From the NCBI GenBank assembly GCA_963669155.1, contig OZ022594.1:18531302-18595301 (forward strand): DNA of 64,000 bases, written 5' to 3'. The stretch is from Arbacia lixula. Lineage: Eukaryota; Echinodermata; Echinoidea; Arbacioida; Arbaciidae. Position 1 is the first letter of the stretch; each line of letters starts with the position of its first letter. The notes beneath the pieces were generated by a model. It ran no database searches. It worked only from the letters and a program-made list of their open reading frames with translations, and was not told the DNA's origin. Below, in pieces: positions 21,893-32,462 of the stretch. The position numbers and the translations under genes are program-made.

Positions 21893-23008
21893 TTGCCCTT
21901 CCCTTTTACAAATATCTACAAACTTCATAAAAGTTTGCACATATTTAGCACATCTTTGGGATACCAGCTGTGAAATTTAAAGGTCAGAGGTACTATAACT
22001 CCCAAAGAATAAATGAAAATCCAGCTAGTTTTCACTGAGATTTGACTATTTTTGTGGTACGTAAAAAGAAAGCTTGAAGAATATTTCCTCAAAACCGAAT
22101 ATTACGCTTTGTCGATTCCAGGGAAAGGTTATATACCGTATTTTTCGGTGTATAAGACGCATGTTTTTCCCCTTGAAAATCACGCCAAAGTCCGGGTGCG
22201 TCTTATACACGGCGTTAGAAAAAGTCGGGTCTTTCAAACTTACACGTATACACATGTATGGGACTATGCATTGTGTGACAACAACCAACATTTAACAACA
22301 AAATAAATGGCTTTGATAGCCCGACATAATACCGGTAATACGATCTCAATCACATCATCAGCATAATTACAGGTACGAAGAAAGCACCAGGACTAGTATT
22401 TGTCTGAGACACCTCAAAGAAACCGCTAGCTAGAAAGCTAAGCCCTAAGGATAACCTCCGTGAGATCAGAGCCGCTATTGTTGCTTTGATCCGGCCTCGA
22501 GGTGGCGCTGTACACATTATCGTCCGCGGAGATTTTTTTTTTTTTTATCTCCGAGGCCAAAAGGTGTACAGCGCCACCTGGAGGCCAGATCAAAGCAACA
22601 ATAGCGGCTCTGATCTAACGGAGGTTATCCTTAGGGCTTAGCTTTCTAGCTAGCGGTTTCTTTGTGGTATCTCTGACAAATACTAGTTCTGGTGCTTTCT
22701 TTGAACTGGTAATTATGCTGATGATGTGATTGAGATCGTATTACCGTTATTGTGTCAGGCTATCAAAGCCATCTATTTTGTTGTTGGATGTTGATTGTTG
22801 TCACACAATGCATAGTCCCATACATGTGTATACATGTACGTGAGACCCGATTTTTTTTTTTTTTTCAAATTGCGTGCTCAAAGTCGGGGTGCGTCTTATG
22901 TGCGGGGGCGTCTTATCTGCCGGTCGATACGGTACCCACTCTCTCTCTCAAATGATGACAAAGTCAGGGACTTTTAGAATAAGCTATGCAAAAGGGACGG
23001 GTTACCGT
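21893..23008. other. Copy A-only block of about 1.1 kb
   Basis: Copy B joins GAGGTTT directly to AAGCAAATTCAGTGG (about 47625-47640) where copy A has this block. It contains the foldback element 22134-22934 plus some 240 bp of other sequence to its left. Whether copy A gained it or copy B lost it cannot be told from two alleles. Confidence 0.6.
22134..22934. mobile_element. Long foldback element with TACCGTATTTTTCGG-type ends, copy A only
   Basis: The left end is TACCGTATTTTTCGG, then TATAAGACGC and GGGTGCGTCTTATAC. The right end has GGGTGCGTCTTATG, GCGTCTTATC and ATACGGTA. The middle is a long inverted repeat around a poly-T centre (about 22532-22546), including GTGGCGCTGTACAC and GTGTACAGCGCCAC, and CTAAGGATAACCTCCGT and its complement. 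No coding capacity. Superfamily not assigned. Confidence 0.65.
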
Positions 23009-24271
23009 TAAGCAAATTCAGTGGCGTACAAGCAGATTTAGCGCGTGCACTTCAGAAAGGTCATATAATAAATGCCTGCATTTGCATAGGGTGCTATATT
23101 CATGCTAGTTGCTATATGGCTTACCAGTAGAACATATCTAGACCATGGTTCATTCCAATAAACCATCGTCTACCCCAAAGAAGCTAGCATGAATTCAGCA
23201 CCCTACGGGCATTAAGCTTGTTCATTTTTGGACATTATGTGCATGTACGCAACAAAACTTGTTTTACACCGTGGACTAAATCGTGAATTTTGGCCATTAG
23301 AATAAAACTAGTAAATCAGCTGTAGCTTATACACATTGTATAAGGCAGTACAGTATCGGTCAATGACAAGTAATAGTTGTTTCAAAGAATCTGGCCTAGC
23401 ATTTCATGTGTGCTACAATCATTCAAGTTAACATTGTATGACCTTGCTTTCCCTTTTTCCTCTCTCATTAATTGATTCATTATCAGTTTTTAAAAAAAAA
23501 AAATCATCAATTAATTTATTGGTACACTATTACTACATTATTGATCATCTGATTTGTTTTTTATTGTTTTGATTTTCATTTGTTTACTTATTTATTGAGT
23601 ATCAATTTATTCTAATTTATCAATGATTAGCATTTTTTTCTTTCTTTTCTTGTTGTGAGGGGGTAGGGGGGGGGGGGGGGGGGTGGATGAGGGGGACCCA
23701 GAGAAGCGAGTTAGGAGCATTCAAATTCTCTTCTCCTGTCAGATCATGTAATATTGATATATTCAGAACATATGCAACTATGATACAGAGCAATGAAGAT
23801 AGAGAGTGCTGGCACCGTATTATAGTATTTACAGCAGTTTTCTGGGTAAACTATTTTGCTTGCTTAAGTGTGCAAGTTCTGCAGTGCAAAGCCAGCCTGG
23901 ATATTGTGGACATAAAAAAAACCCTGGTCATGCGGTCAAAACTGATCAACCAACGTGTATGCACTACAGCTTCAGAAGCAACTATCAAAATAGAACACGG
24001 TAGTAAAACTTATCATAAACATGCAACCCATGGAAAATAGAACAATTAGTTAGATTCACAAGAGGGTGCTCCACCAATTTGTTGCAGATCGCTGCCTCAT
24101 GGGAAATGGTTGACCTCAAAATAATGAGGCTGTACTGTAAATTGCGCCTATATATACTCTACCTGCAAAACAAATTATAGTACTGTGGCGCATATTTCCT
24201 TGAGACATTTTGACCGTTTTTGTTGAATTCTTCCTATCGCTACTATTTTTAAAATCCGCACAGCATGTCGG
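23009..24271. other. Upstream intron or 5' region of the MS4A-like gene (copy A)
   Basis: No gene recognised. An imperfect inverted repeat (TAGGGTGCTATATTCATGC and GCATGAATTCAGCACCCTA) is at about 23087-23205, also in copy B at about 47707-47825. A homopolymer G run is at 23660-23682. Confidence 0.55.
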
Positions 24272-24273
24272 TA

Positions 24274-25461
24274 CAGCTTACTCTCGATACAAAAAGCACG
24301 GATATAACGAGGTTTCGTTATAACGAGGGAAAAATCTCGGGCCCAAAATTGTCTACATGCAAACCTATGGTGCACTACAACTTACAACGAGCACGGGTAT
24401 AACGAGATTTCGTTATAACGAGCTTTTCATGTTGACCCCAAGACAAAGAAAAACATAACAATTGTGTCCGTTACAACGAGGAACGAAAAATTGAGGGCGA
24501 GCGGGCTGAAACCAGACACACACCTTGTAATACACTGTACACACAACGCGAGCATGTACTCCTTCGCATAGCTTATGTACATTGAAAGCACATGTATTGC
24601 ATCGGCAACGCATGGAGCCAGACACACACCTCGTAATACATGTACACTGTACACACAACGCAGACATGTACTCCTTCGCATAGCGTACGCACATGTACAT
24701 TGGAAGCACATGTCTTGCATCGGCAACGCATGGAGCCTCGTAATACACTGTACACACAACGCGAGCATGTACTCCTTCGCATAGCTTATGTACATTGATT
24801 AAAGCACATGTATTGCATCGGCAACGCATGGAGCCAGACACACACCTCGTAATACATGTACACTGTACACACAACGCAGGCATGTACTCCTTCGCGTAGC
24901 GTACGCACATGTACATTGGAAGCACATGTCTTGCATCGGCAACGCATGGAGCCTCGTAATACACTGTACACACAACGCAAGCATGTACTCCTTCGCATAG
25001 CGTACGTACATGTACTGTACATTGAAAGCACATGTATTGCATCGGCAACGCATGGAGCCAGACACACGTGTCTCGTAATACACTGCACACATACGGGAGC
25101 ATACTCCTTCGCACAGCGTACGTACATTGAAAGCATGTGGTTTGAAAGTCAGATTCATGTCATGTAATGCAATTAGCTATTTAAACGGCGACAGTATATC
25201 GAGGTCGGCTGATGTGTTGAGCAAAAATATATCGTCTTTTCCATTTGAAAACGCATGTTTCCAATCCCCTTTTCCCGTTTGATAACGCATGTTTCCGAGG
25301 CGGCTATAGATATCAAAACATAGTAAAACACAAAGAACACACAAGCACACATATTTCAATGTTTTTTTATTGTTTTTTATGCTGTTTGGATATAACGAGG
25401 TTTCGTTATAACGAGGAAAAAGCTCTGGTCCCGACGACCTCGTTATATCGAGAGTAAGCTG
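24274..25461. mobile_element. Pogo/Tigger-like non-autonomous element with internal minisatellite, copy A only
   Basis: The termini CAGCTTACTCTCGATA and TATCGAGAGTAAGCTG are perfect inverted repeats flanked by TA (24272-24273 and 25462-25463). Copy B has the empty site GTCGGTAGCATATT (about 48897). Subterminal GATATAACGAGGTTTCGTTATAACGAGG blocks occur near both ends. The TA duplication and CAG start with TAACGAGG blocks fit pogo/Tigger. The interior is largely a minisatellite, and no transposase is seen. Confidence 0.8.
24530..25135 (-). repeat. Minisatellite of alternating 101- and 118-bp units inside the pogo-like element
   Basis: GGCAACGCATGGAGCC recurs at about 24604, 24722, 24823, 24941 and 25042, alternately 118 and 101 bp apart. 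Long units carry an extra AGACACACAC...ACATG piece. This gives a higher-order period of about 219 bp. Cys/Arg-rich open frames across it follow from the repeat and have no family resemblance. Confidence 0.85.
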
Positions 25462-25463
25462 TA

Positions 25464-27398
25464 GCATATTTTGATGCTAAGCACTGATCTGTATACCTGT
25501 ATACAGCTCAGTGGTGATAGGCTGTGATCTTAACCTCAAAATTGAAAATAGCCTGTCCGCTGCAGTGGCTCTTCTGTATTGTGATTTGGCCTGTATCTAG
25601 GGCCGATCGACAGCTAGGGGACTGCAGTCGAGTGAGGTTTTATACATGTACGTGCATATGCAGTACAAATTCAAGTACTACAAGTTCTCTTTTAATATTA
25701 CACAAATTAACTTATAAAATGTAAGAATTCAGTAGGGAGGGAGCCATATTTAAATTTCGGCACGGTTATAAATACTTAATATTAAAATTTTTTGATGTAA
25801 GTATAACTAAATTGCAAATGCTCCATAAAAGCTAGTGGCTAAATTACACATAACAACTATCATCTTCAGTTTTCTTCAAAGAAATATTTTCTCATAACTG
25901 TGATGAATTTAAAATTAGCAAGAAAAATCAAAGAAAATTGCATTTGTAATATTTCGCCATAAATGCACATTTTATGCAAATAGATTATGGATCAAGGCGT
26001 ATAGTAACTCATTAATGTTACGATAACTTATGTTCATTGTGATGGTGTTGCATTTATATAAAACAATTAGAGAGTAGAATTCTTACTCTCTAATCAAATT
26101 GTCCTTTCACGCAACACGATCACAATAAAGAACAAACAATTTGTGTGACTGCAACTTTTAAATCTGAAACTAAATTGAAACAGAGATAGGCCTAGATAAT
26201 AACAATGTTGCTCGAATAATTTGAATGTTGCATATGAAGAATGATCACGTTATTGTTTACAATGAAAGCCTACAGGATCATCTCAAAGGTAGCATATTAG
26301 AGACCAAATACTTACATTTATAATCGTCAGGTGTGGATAGCAACGCTAGGTTCGGGCAAGTTGCGAAATGGGTTCGGCAATGCAGTATCGCGCAGCTCAA
26401 CATCAACCAAGCTAGTAGGATCGCATCTCCAAGACTCCGTAACATCAGCCTAAATGTCTACTTTCTCACATTCACAATGACGATGTAACGAGCACCTCTC
26501 TATAAACTTGCAACATGCAGTCATGCATTCGTCGGACGAGGTGTGGATGACATCATTCGAAGAAATGCATGAAGCTCCACCCGAAATAGCCTCAACTTCC
26601 ATGAAGCAATGCGTGTTGTTGACGGCTTTTGTACAGCTACAGTGCTGCAGTGAACAGCTGATCATCATAACAATAACATTTCACATGTACAGCTAAGCGC
26701 CAGACGATCAGGCACATCTTGCACGCACCCAGGTCACGAAGCTTTCCCAGGTACGAAACCCGAGCACGTGGGAAAGTTGTGCTTATCGGACGGTACCATT
26801 ATGAAGTAGGGTGTGCCACATGCAAACAAAGGGTAATACTGGTGAAATATTTAAGAATTCCACGACCTTTCAGCAGTAATCTAAAATATTTCATTAAAAT
26901 TAAAATACCCTTGCAAGGTATGTCACTGTTTATAACGGCTACATTGGTTTTGATTTGAATATTTGTAATAAGATACCTCAGATTGAAATGAAATCGCGCG
27001 TCCCATTCGAAGGGAAAGCAGTCACGCCCGAAAGGCGTGTTTAGCAAACATTTTCCCGGATCCATGTAGTGAAAGTGCTCGCGGTTTATATTTTCATCAC
27101 ATGCACATTGTTTGATTTGTCACTTCAGACTAGTCAGTTGCCAAACCCATTTGAGTTGAAATATATTTCAAACACAGCATTCCGAGAATTAAGATCACGA
27201 TAGATACAGAAATTATACGAAATAATGATGTAATGTTATATTTTGTAAAAACGGGGAACTGTTAGAAATTAGAAGAAACTTGGGTAGATTACATCATGGA
27301 TCATGCATAGGCGGGCTATGAAGGTCAAAAGCATTCCACATTCATGACAATGCTTTGACGGCCCATTATGCTCAGCTAGACTTAATGGATGTCGACTT
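25464..27398. other. 5' region of the MS4A-like gene (copy A), no coding exon seen
   Basis: An inverted repeat (GTTCATTGTGATGGTGTTGC with ACAATTAGAGAGTA, and mirrored pieces) is at about 26032-26125. The rest includes the candidate 5' exon and short open frames that are not kept in copy B. Confidence 0.5.
26316..26440 (-). other. Candidate 5' untranslated exon of the MS4A-like gene (allele A)
   Basis: On the minus strand a strong donor-like GTAAGTATTT follows at 26315. The stretch before it is well conserved in copy B (donor near 57548), while surrounding sequence carries more length changes. The first coding exon begins with an untranslated part behind an acceptor, so an upstream exon must exist. 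Its true position is a guess, and no promoter motif was recognised. Confidence 0.25.
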
Positions 27399-27885
27399 GG
27401 GATAGTTCACCTTGAAATTATTTTGGTTTCAATAATGACAGTAACATATCGGTGAAGGTTTGACGGAAATAGGTCAAATTAGAAAAATAAGATTATTTGA
27501 TTTTAAAATTTTGACTTTGTTACGTCACATGGGAGGTCTTGTCCCATGTTGTGTACTACTATTTCCTTAAATTTCTCTTTTGTATGTTCTTTGATGAAGG
27601 AATACATTCTTTTCATAGCGATATGTACATGTAAAGATGTGTCTAATAATATATCGAACGCACAGCTAGGGGAAAATATCATTTCCATTAAAATTGTAGG
27701 CCTACACAACATTATATGGGAGAGCACCTCGCACGTGATGTCACAAAATTAAAACTTCAAATAATAATAATAAAATCAAATAACAATTCCTTTGACTATT
27801 TTCGTCAAACCTTCACTAATATGTTTTTATCATGTGTTTCCTTTTATTGAAACCAAAATGATTTTAGGGTGAACCATCCCTTTTT
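27399..27885. mobile_element. Foldback MITE, GGGATAGTTCACCC family (copy A, second)
   Basis: Mirrored blocks include GGGATAGTTCACCTTG at the left and GGGTGAACCATCCC at the right, and GTGAAGGTTTGACG with CGTCAAACCTTCACTA. Same family as 18345-18824. Confidence 0.75.
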
Positions 27886-27919
27886 TAGTTGGCAGGCATT
27901 CTGAAATCGGGTTCAACTT

Positions 27920-28200
27920 CAGACGGGGGGGGGGGGGGGGGGGGGGGGGATTTGCATGGGCGGAAATCGCTACCGAAGGTGTGTGTGTGTGTGTGTGGGG
28001 GGGGGGGGGGCATGTTTTTACTCGAGAAGTAACCGTTGAGCGGGAGGGGGGGGGGGTAATGATGGATTTTTTTTTTTTTTTTTTTTTTTTTTTGGGGGGG
28101 GGCTATTTTTTTTCATGACTTTTTAATCCCGCCCAGTCTCTGAATATTGTGGGGGCACAGGAACAAAAAAAGTGTGTGTGGGGGGGGGGGGGGAGGGTAT
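27920..28200 (+). repeat. Poly-G, TG and poly-T low-complexity block, copy A only
   Basis: G runs of more than 20, (GT)n, and a T run of about 30. Copy B reads directly across (about 59120-59140). It abuts the gap and may have caused the assembly to stop. Confidence 0.85.
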
Positions 28201-28272
28201 TTCCGCCCATGCCTATTTGCAAAAGTCATGAGACTCGGAAGGAATCACCTGTATACCAAAACGTGTGTGTAA

Positions 28273-28472
28273 NNNNNNNNNNNNNNNNNNNNNNNNNNNN
28301 NNNNNNNNNNNNNNNNNNNNNNNNNNNNNNNNNNNNNNNNNNNNNNNNNNNNNNNNNNNNNNNNNNNNNNNNNNNNNNNNNNNNNNNNNNNNNNNNNNNN
28401 NNNNNNNNNNNNNNNNNNNNNNNNNNNNNNNNNNNNNNNNNNNNNNNNNNNNNNNNNNNNNNNNNNNNNNNN
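28273..28472. other. Assembly gap, 200 N
   Basis: Exactly 200 N bases separate the two copies. A round number suggests a placeholder gap of unknown true size. It lies exactly where copy A stops and copy B starts. Confidence 0.99.
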
Positions 28473-29718
28473 CATCTCGGTCTCAGGTACATTTTCTTCT
28501 CTTCTATGTACCCACCTTTCAATAATCACTCTCTCTCTCTCTTTCTCTCTCTCCCTCTCCCCCCCCCCCCCCCCCCTCTCTCTCTCCCTCTCCTCAGCTA
28601 TCTCATTTCTCCTATGCTGACAATGAGAATCGGCTTTTCATGTATAGCTTTACTGCTGATTTTATTCAGTAACTAAGTTTGCATGCACAATGTATCAAAT
28701 ATTTCCCCCCTATTTCCGGTTGTATAGCGAGGGACTAATAACTCACTGTGAGATACCACATGAGCCTGCTTGGATAGATAAAGTACAACAGTTAAAATAT
28801 GGCAAGTAATTTCAATTTAATAAAACAATGATTAATTTTGCAATAGAATTTTAGCTTTATACATAAAAACATGTAACTATCCTTAAACTAATTAGCACAA
28901 CATAAGAGACATTGACTGTGAGTGGGCCTGTGGAGTTCAGTGACCTTTTGGGCCAGTGATGAGAGAACATTCTAGAGTGTAGAGATCCAGTAAAATCAAG
29001 AACATGCCACTGTGTTTATTGTTTTGATATTTGCAGGCATAGATAGAACTTTCTAGATGGATAGAACTTTCTAGATACTTGTGCAGACTGTAATACAGTG
29101 TATATAAATCAGTTGTTTTGGACATGAGTACAGAGTTTCTGTCATCTTAGCTCCAGTCACCTGTGTTAATAGTAACCTGCATTTTAGAGTTTATTGTGAC
29201 CTTGGCTCACTACACACCTGTTTAGATTAGAATAAATCAAATGGTGAATGTGGGAAAGGGTAATGACTTCTACTCCACAAATGGTGGGGGTGGGGTAATG
29301 GTAAATTACTACTATACAACAGTACCAAGCACAAAAAGCTCCACATCAATAACCATCCAGTTTCTTGCCTGTGGGACTGTGTGGGTCAACACACTCTCCA
29401 TCTCACTCACAACAAGATGCTACAAAATGAATTATCTTTGAATAAGCAAAGACAGGTTAAAGGCTACAATAACATGTCTTAAAATCACCTTCATTATTCT
29501 TCACACACCCAACGAACCCCAGAAACTTAAATGAATAGCACCATCTAGGGATATATATAGGCCCATATATTCAAGGGCTTCTTTTCGACAGTTGATCAAT
29601 TCTCCATTCCACATATACATGTATCGGAGAAAATAATTCCATAATGCAATACTCAGCGACATCTGTAATTAATTTGCAGTCACATTTAATTCCACGCTAA
29701 TGTACAGTACATACACTC

Positions 29719-29949
29719 CAGCTCAAAGAAGTTGGCACAGTGAAAGGGAAAGGGAAAGGGAATGGGAAAGGGAAGGAGCTGCAGTTTTAAACCGTGGTAT
29801 ATTTTGTCCAGTTCAGCATGAAACATGATACACTGTACTTTAGCCTAAAAAGCATCATGTTTCAAGCTGAACTGGACAAAATATACCGTGGTTTTAAACT
29901 GCGGCTCCTTCCTTTTCTTCCCTTTCCCTATGCCAATTACTTTAAGCTG
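29719..29949. mobile_element. Foldback MITE, CAGCTCAAAG family (copy B, first)
   Basis: Allelic counterpart of 2208-2438, with a single visible base difference in the right arm. Confidence 0.75.
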
Positions 29950-30473
29950 TAGTGTAGCTGCATAGCATATCATGGGATGACTTTCCTCTATAAATGGATT
30001 GAGGATCGTACCAGCCACCTTATATAATCATCGTGGAGCGACGGAGATTGAAGGTTTGCTTAAAGATAAAGATTATTAACACCGCTTAGCATGGTAGCTA
30101 CAATAACTAATAACCTATCATGCAACATGGCCCCAGTGTCGTGTTGGTGCAGACTATCCGTCCATCGGCAGGGTTCACCACATCAATGGTGGTTAGTGGA
30201 CACCGATTTGGTTGACCAATCTATGCAACCACGACCAGGCCTTGCCCACACACACGAATGTAGAGTCATGCCAGATGATTTGAGGGAGGGTGATGTCCCT
30301 GACCAGCTTGCATTGTCTATCATACAGACAAGCTCAAACTCCAATTGGTAAGTCACCTCAATAAACATCTCCTTCTTTTTCCTTCAGAGTGCTACTTCAG
30401 GGTGCTGACAATAATTGCACTATGACTGGTGTATGTGTGTGAGGAGCATGGTACACAGAGTCTTCGTTTCGCA

Positions 30474-31030
30474 ATTAAAAATGTCTTGATGCAATGGCTG
30501 ACTATGGCGGCGATATGATCGACGTCTCGTGGGAAGCTCGGCCTGGAGATCTCGGATAGGTGCCCACTGCTGCTCTGCTTCCTCCTCACTTTGCTTGACT
30601 TGCTCTACCCTGCTCTGATTTATTTTCCTTTCCTGATCTCCTCTTTCTGTTGATGGCATCCATCATTACATGCTGCTTATCAATGATAACTTTCATCTTA
30701 CCATCGCAATTTGTGTGTTCAGACATTTTGACAGCATTCATATGGTCTTCTGCATGGGTTTTGCATTCATCCACTCTGGCATCGAAGTTGCATAATTTCC
30801 CCTTCGCTCCTTTGATGTTCTCCGTTCTCTTCTGCAGTTCTTTGTTCAACTCAATGATTAGATCTGCAACGTTACGAACTGAACACGGTTTCTGAAGTTC
30901 CTTGAGACATTGAATTGTAACGTCCCTTTGTCCTTCTGAGCCCATCATCTGCTGTGATGGGGACATGGCAAATTGGCAATGTCCAGCCATTCTAGCTTCG
31001 TTCTGTGTGAGATGTAACCTGCGTAGTGGG
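30474..31030 (-). pseudogene. Coiled-coil-like coding remnant (copy B)
   Basis: Counterpart of 4012-4570. A 5-bp length difference near 30629 (TTTCC present here) shifts where the first frame ends, so it runs on to NKSEQGRASQAK before stopping. The Lys/Glu-rich second frame is still present. The length change between alleles inside the frame argues against a constrained protein here. Confidence 0.4.
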
Positions 31031-31126
31031 AGATACAAAGAAAAAGGAATGCATGTGAAAATAAAAGTTAATGATTCCTGCGAAAGGATAAGTTTGTATA
31101 GATATGACAAATATAGATATTCGGCT

Positions 31127-31482
31127 TAAAGACAGGGCGTCCAATTTGATCTAGTGATGAAAAAGATGAAACATGGCAGGAATCAGCCGTATATGCTAAC
31201 GATAACTATGAGATTTCTGTTATAGCTTTATGAACATTTTCAGGAAGAATGTAAAACTATCCCTCTTGTATTTGTTTAAAATCCACCAACAGTGGAGCAA
31301 AGTTCTGATACAGAGTCATCTTTCATTTTCTGTGGTTTTTACAAAATTACATATTTGTTGACTTGCAAAATGGACACCATATCTTTAAGAAAGGAATAAA
31401 AAACAAAACAGTGAAGCCTTGAAGGAGGTCAGACAAAGCCAGGCAAAAGGTAGAGCCTAGAGGGGGTCTCAAACTTACGACA
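31127..31482. other. Non-coding stretch (copy B), no gene recognised
   Basis: Counterpart of about 5035-5625, lacking the 5190-5418 block of copy A. It ends at the hAT-like insertion 31491-32454. Confidence 0.55.
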
Positions 31483-31604
31483 CCTCCCATGGCAAGAGTT
31501 CCATATGCACCCCCCATAAAAATTAAAAAAAAATATATAGATCTACATAATTTGATATATATCATCATATCATAGCATAATTAGGAGGGGGAAGTGACAA
31601 AAAT

Positions 31605-31643
31605 TAGGTTTAGGGTTAGTTTTAGGGTTAGGTTTAGGGTTAA
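31605..31643 (+). repeat. TTAGGG-type repeat, first block
   Basis: Several units of TTAGGG and TTTAGGG with small variants, inside the transposon 31491-32454. Confidence 0.85.
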
Positions 31644-31775
31644 ACATCACGGGTAGCTATCCGCATAGACTCCTGGGGCTAGGCCGGCTCGGCCGGCTAG
31701 GGCCTAGCTAATGACGGGTGCTAATGCAGACCTAGAAATCACATTTTTGGACGAATTCAACGGCTAAGGAATTGT

Positions 31776-31858
31776 CTAGGGTTAGGGTTAGGGTTAGGGT
31801 CAGGGTTAGGTTTAGGTTTAGGGTTAGGGTTAGGGTTAGGGTCAGGGTTAGGTTTAGA
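31776..31858 (+). repeat. TTAGGG-type repeat, second block
   Basis: About thirteen units of GGGTTA with GGGTCA and GGTTTA variants. TTAGGG is the usual animal telomere repeat. Its place inside an element with terminal repeats makes it interstitial cargo rather than a chromosome end. Confidence 0.9.
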
Positions 31859-31984
31859 GTTCAATAGCATTTTACTCACCGAGGCCGACCGTCTGAGTGA
31901 TCATGATAACGCCCTCTACGACACTAAAGAATTAATACATACAATAAATGGCTAAATAGCTTACAACACCTCTAGCTCTCAACT

Positions 31985-32065
31985 CGTCTACGTGGTATAG
32001 TGGAGAAGCTAATGGACTGATAACCCGACGATCGAGGATCAATGCTCACTCACCGGCCGTCTTTT
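31985..32065 (+). mobile_element. tRNA-like SINE relic inside the hAT-like element
   Basis: GTGGTATAGTGG resembles an A box. GGACTGATAACCCGACGATC resembles an anticodon arm, and a weak B box (GGATCAATGCT) follows. It does not meet the invariant pattern of a working tRNA gene. Confidence 0.35.
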
Positions 32066-32130
32066 GCAAGGTAAGGAATTATACGTGTAATGATTCATAT
32101 GTGAGTTTATCGTGTGAAATGTTAGCGGTG

Positions 32131-32218
32131 GAGGGAGAGAGAGGTGGAGAGAGGGAGGGAGGGAGGGAGGGAGGGAGGGAGGGAGGGAGGGAGGGAGAGA
32201 GGGAGGGAGGGAGGGAGG

Positions 32219-32274
<56 letters not shown>
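32131..32274 (+). repeat. GGGA and GA microsatellites
   Basis: (GGGA)n followed by (GA)n, inside the hAT-like element. The Arg/Glu/Gly open frame over it is compositional. Confidence 0.95.
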
Positions 32275-32277
<3 letters not shown>

Positions 32278-32462
32278 CCTAAATAATAAAATTTTTATTT
32301 AAAAAAAAAAAAAAAAATATTTTACACTTTTAACCCCCCCAAAATACCTCACCCCATTTTTTACTCATCCCCCATCAAAAGAATCGCCCTCTTTTAGACA
32401 GTAGGCTTTTCCAAAAAAAAATTATGGGGGGGGGGTGCATATGGAACTCTTTCCCCTCCCAT

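Larger units (their letters stand above)
962..28272 (+). repeat. Copy A of the large direct duplication (probable haplotype A)
   Basis: The whole segment is matched in the same order and orientation by 28473-59213. The match begins at CATCTCGGTCTCAGG (962 and 28473) and ends at ACCTGTATACCAAAACG (about 28246-28262 and 59189-59205). From 962 to about 4450 the copies are nearly identical apart from one insertion, with only a couple of substitutions in the first 2 kb. Further on they differ by several percent and by many insertions. Because copy A runs into an N gap and copy B starts at that gap, I read them as two alleles that were not merged rather than a true tandem duplication. Confidence 0.85.
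31491..32454. mobile_element. hAT-like element carrying telomere-type repeats, copy B only
   Basis: The terminal inverted repeats are GGCAAGAGTTCCATATGCAC at the left and, reverse-complemented, GGAAAGAGTTCCATATGCAC at the right. They are flanked by a perfect 8-bp direct repeat CCTCCCAT (31483-31490 and 32455-32462). Copy A has the single CCTCCCAT at about 5610-5625. Inside are two blocks of TTAGGG/TTTAGGG repeats, a tRNA-like piece, and GGGA and GA microsatellites. No transposase frame is visible. The 8-bp duplication fits hAT. Confidence 0.8.

Noticed and set aside
24413-25158. Cys-rich open frames of up to 233 residues
   Set aside because: They are generated by the minisatellite inside the pogo-like element and run in several frames at once.
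26508-26696. A 62-residue open frame upstream of the MS4A-like gene
   Set aside because: Copy B shifts and ends differently, so it is not maintained.
31776-31858. A chromosome end marked by TTAGGG repeats
   Set aside because: The repeats are short, degenerate, internal to a transposon with target duplications, and followed by tens of kilobases of ordinary sequence.
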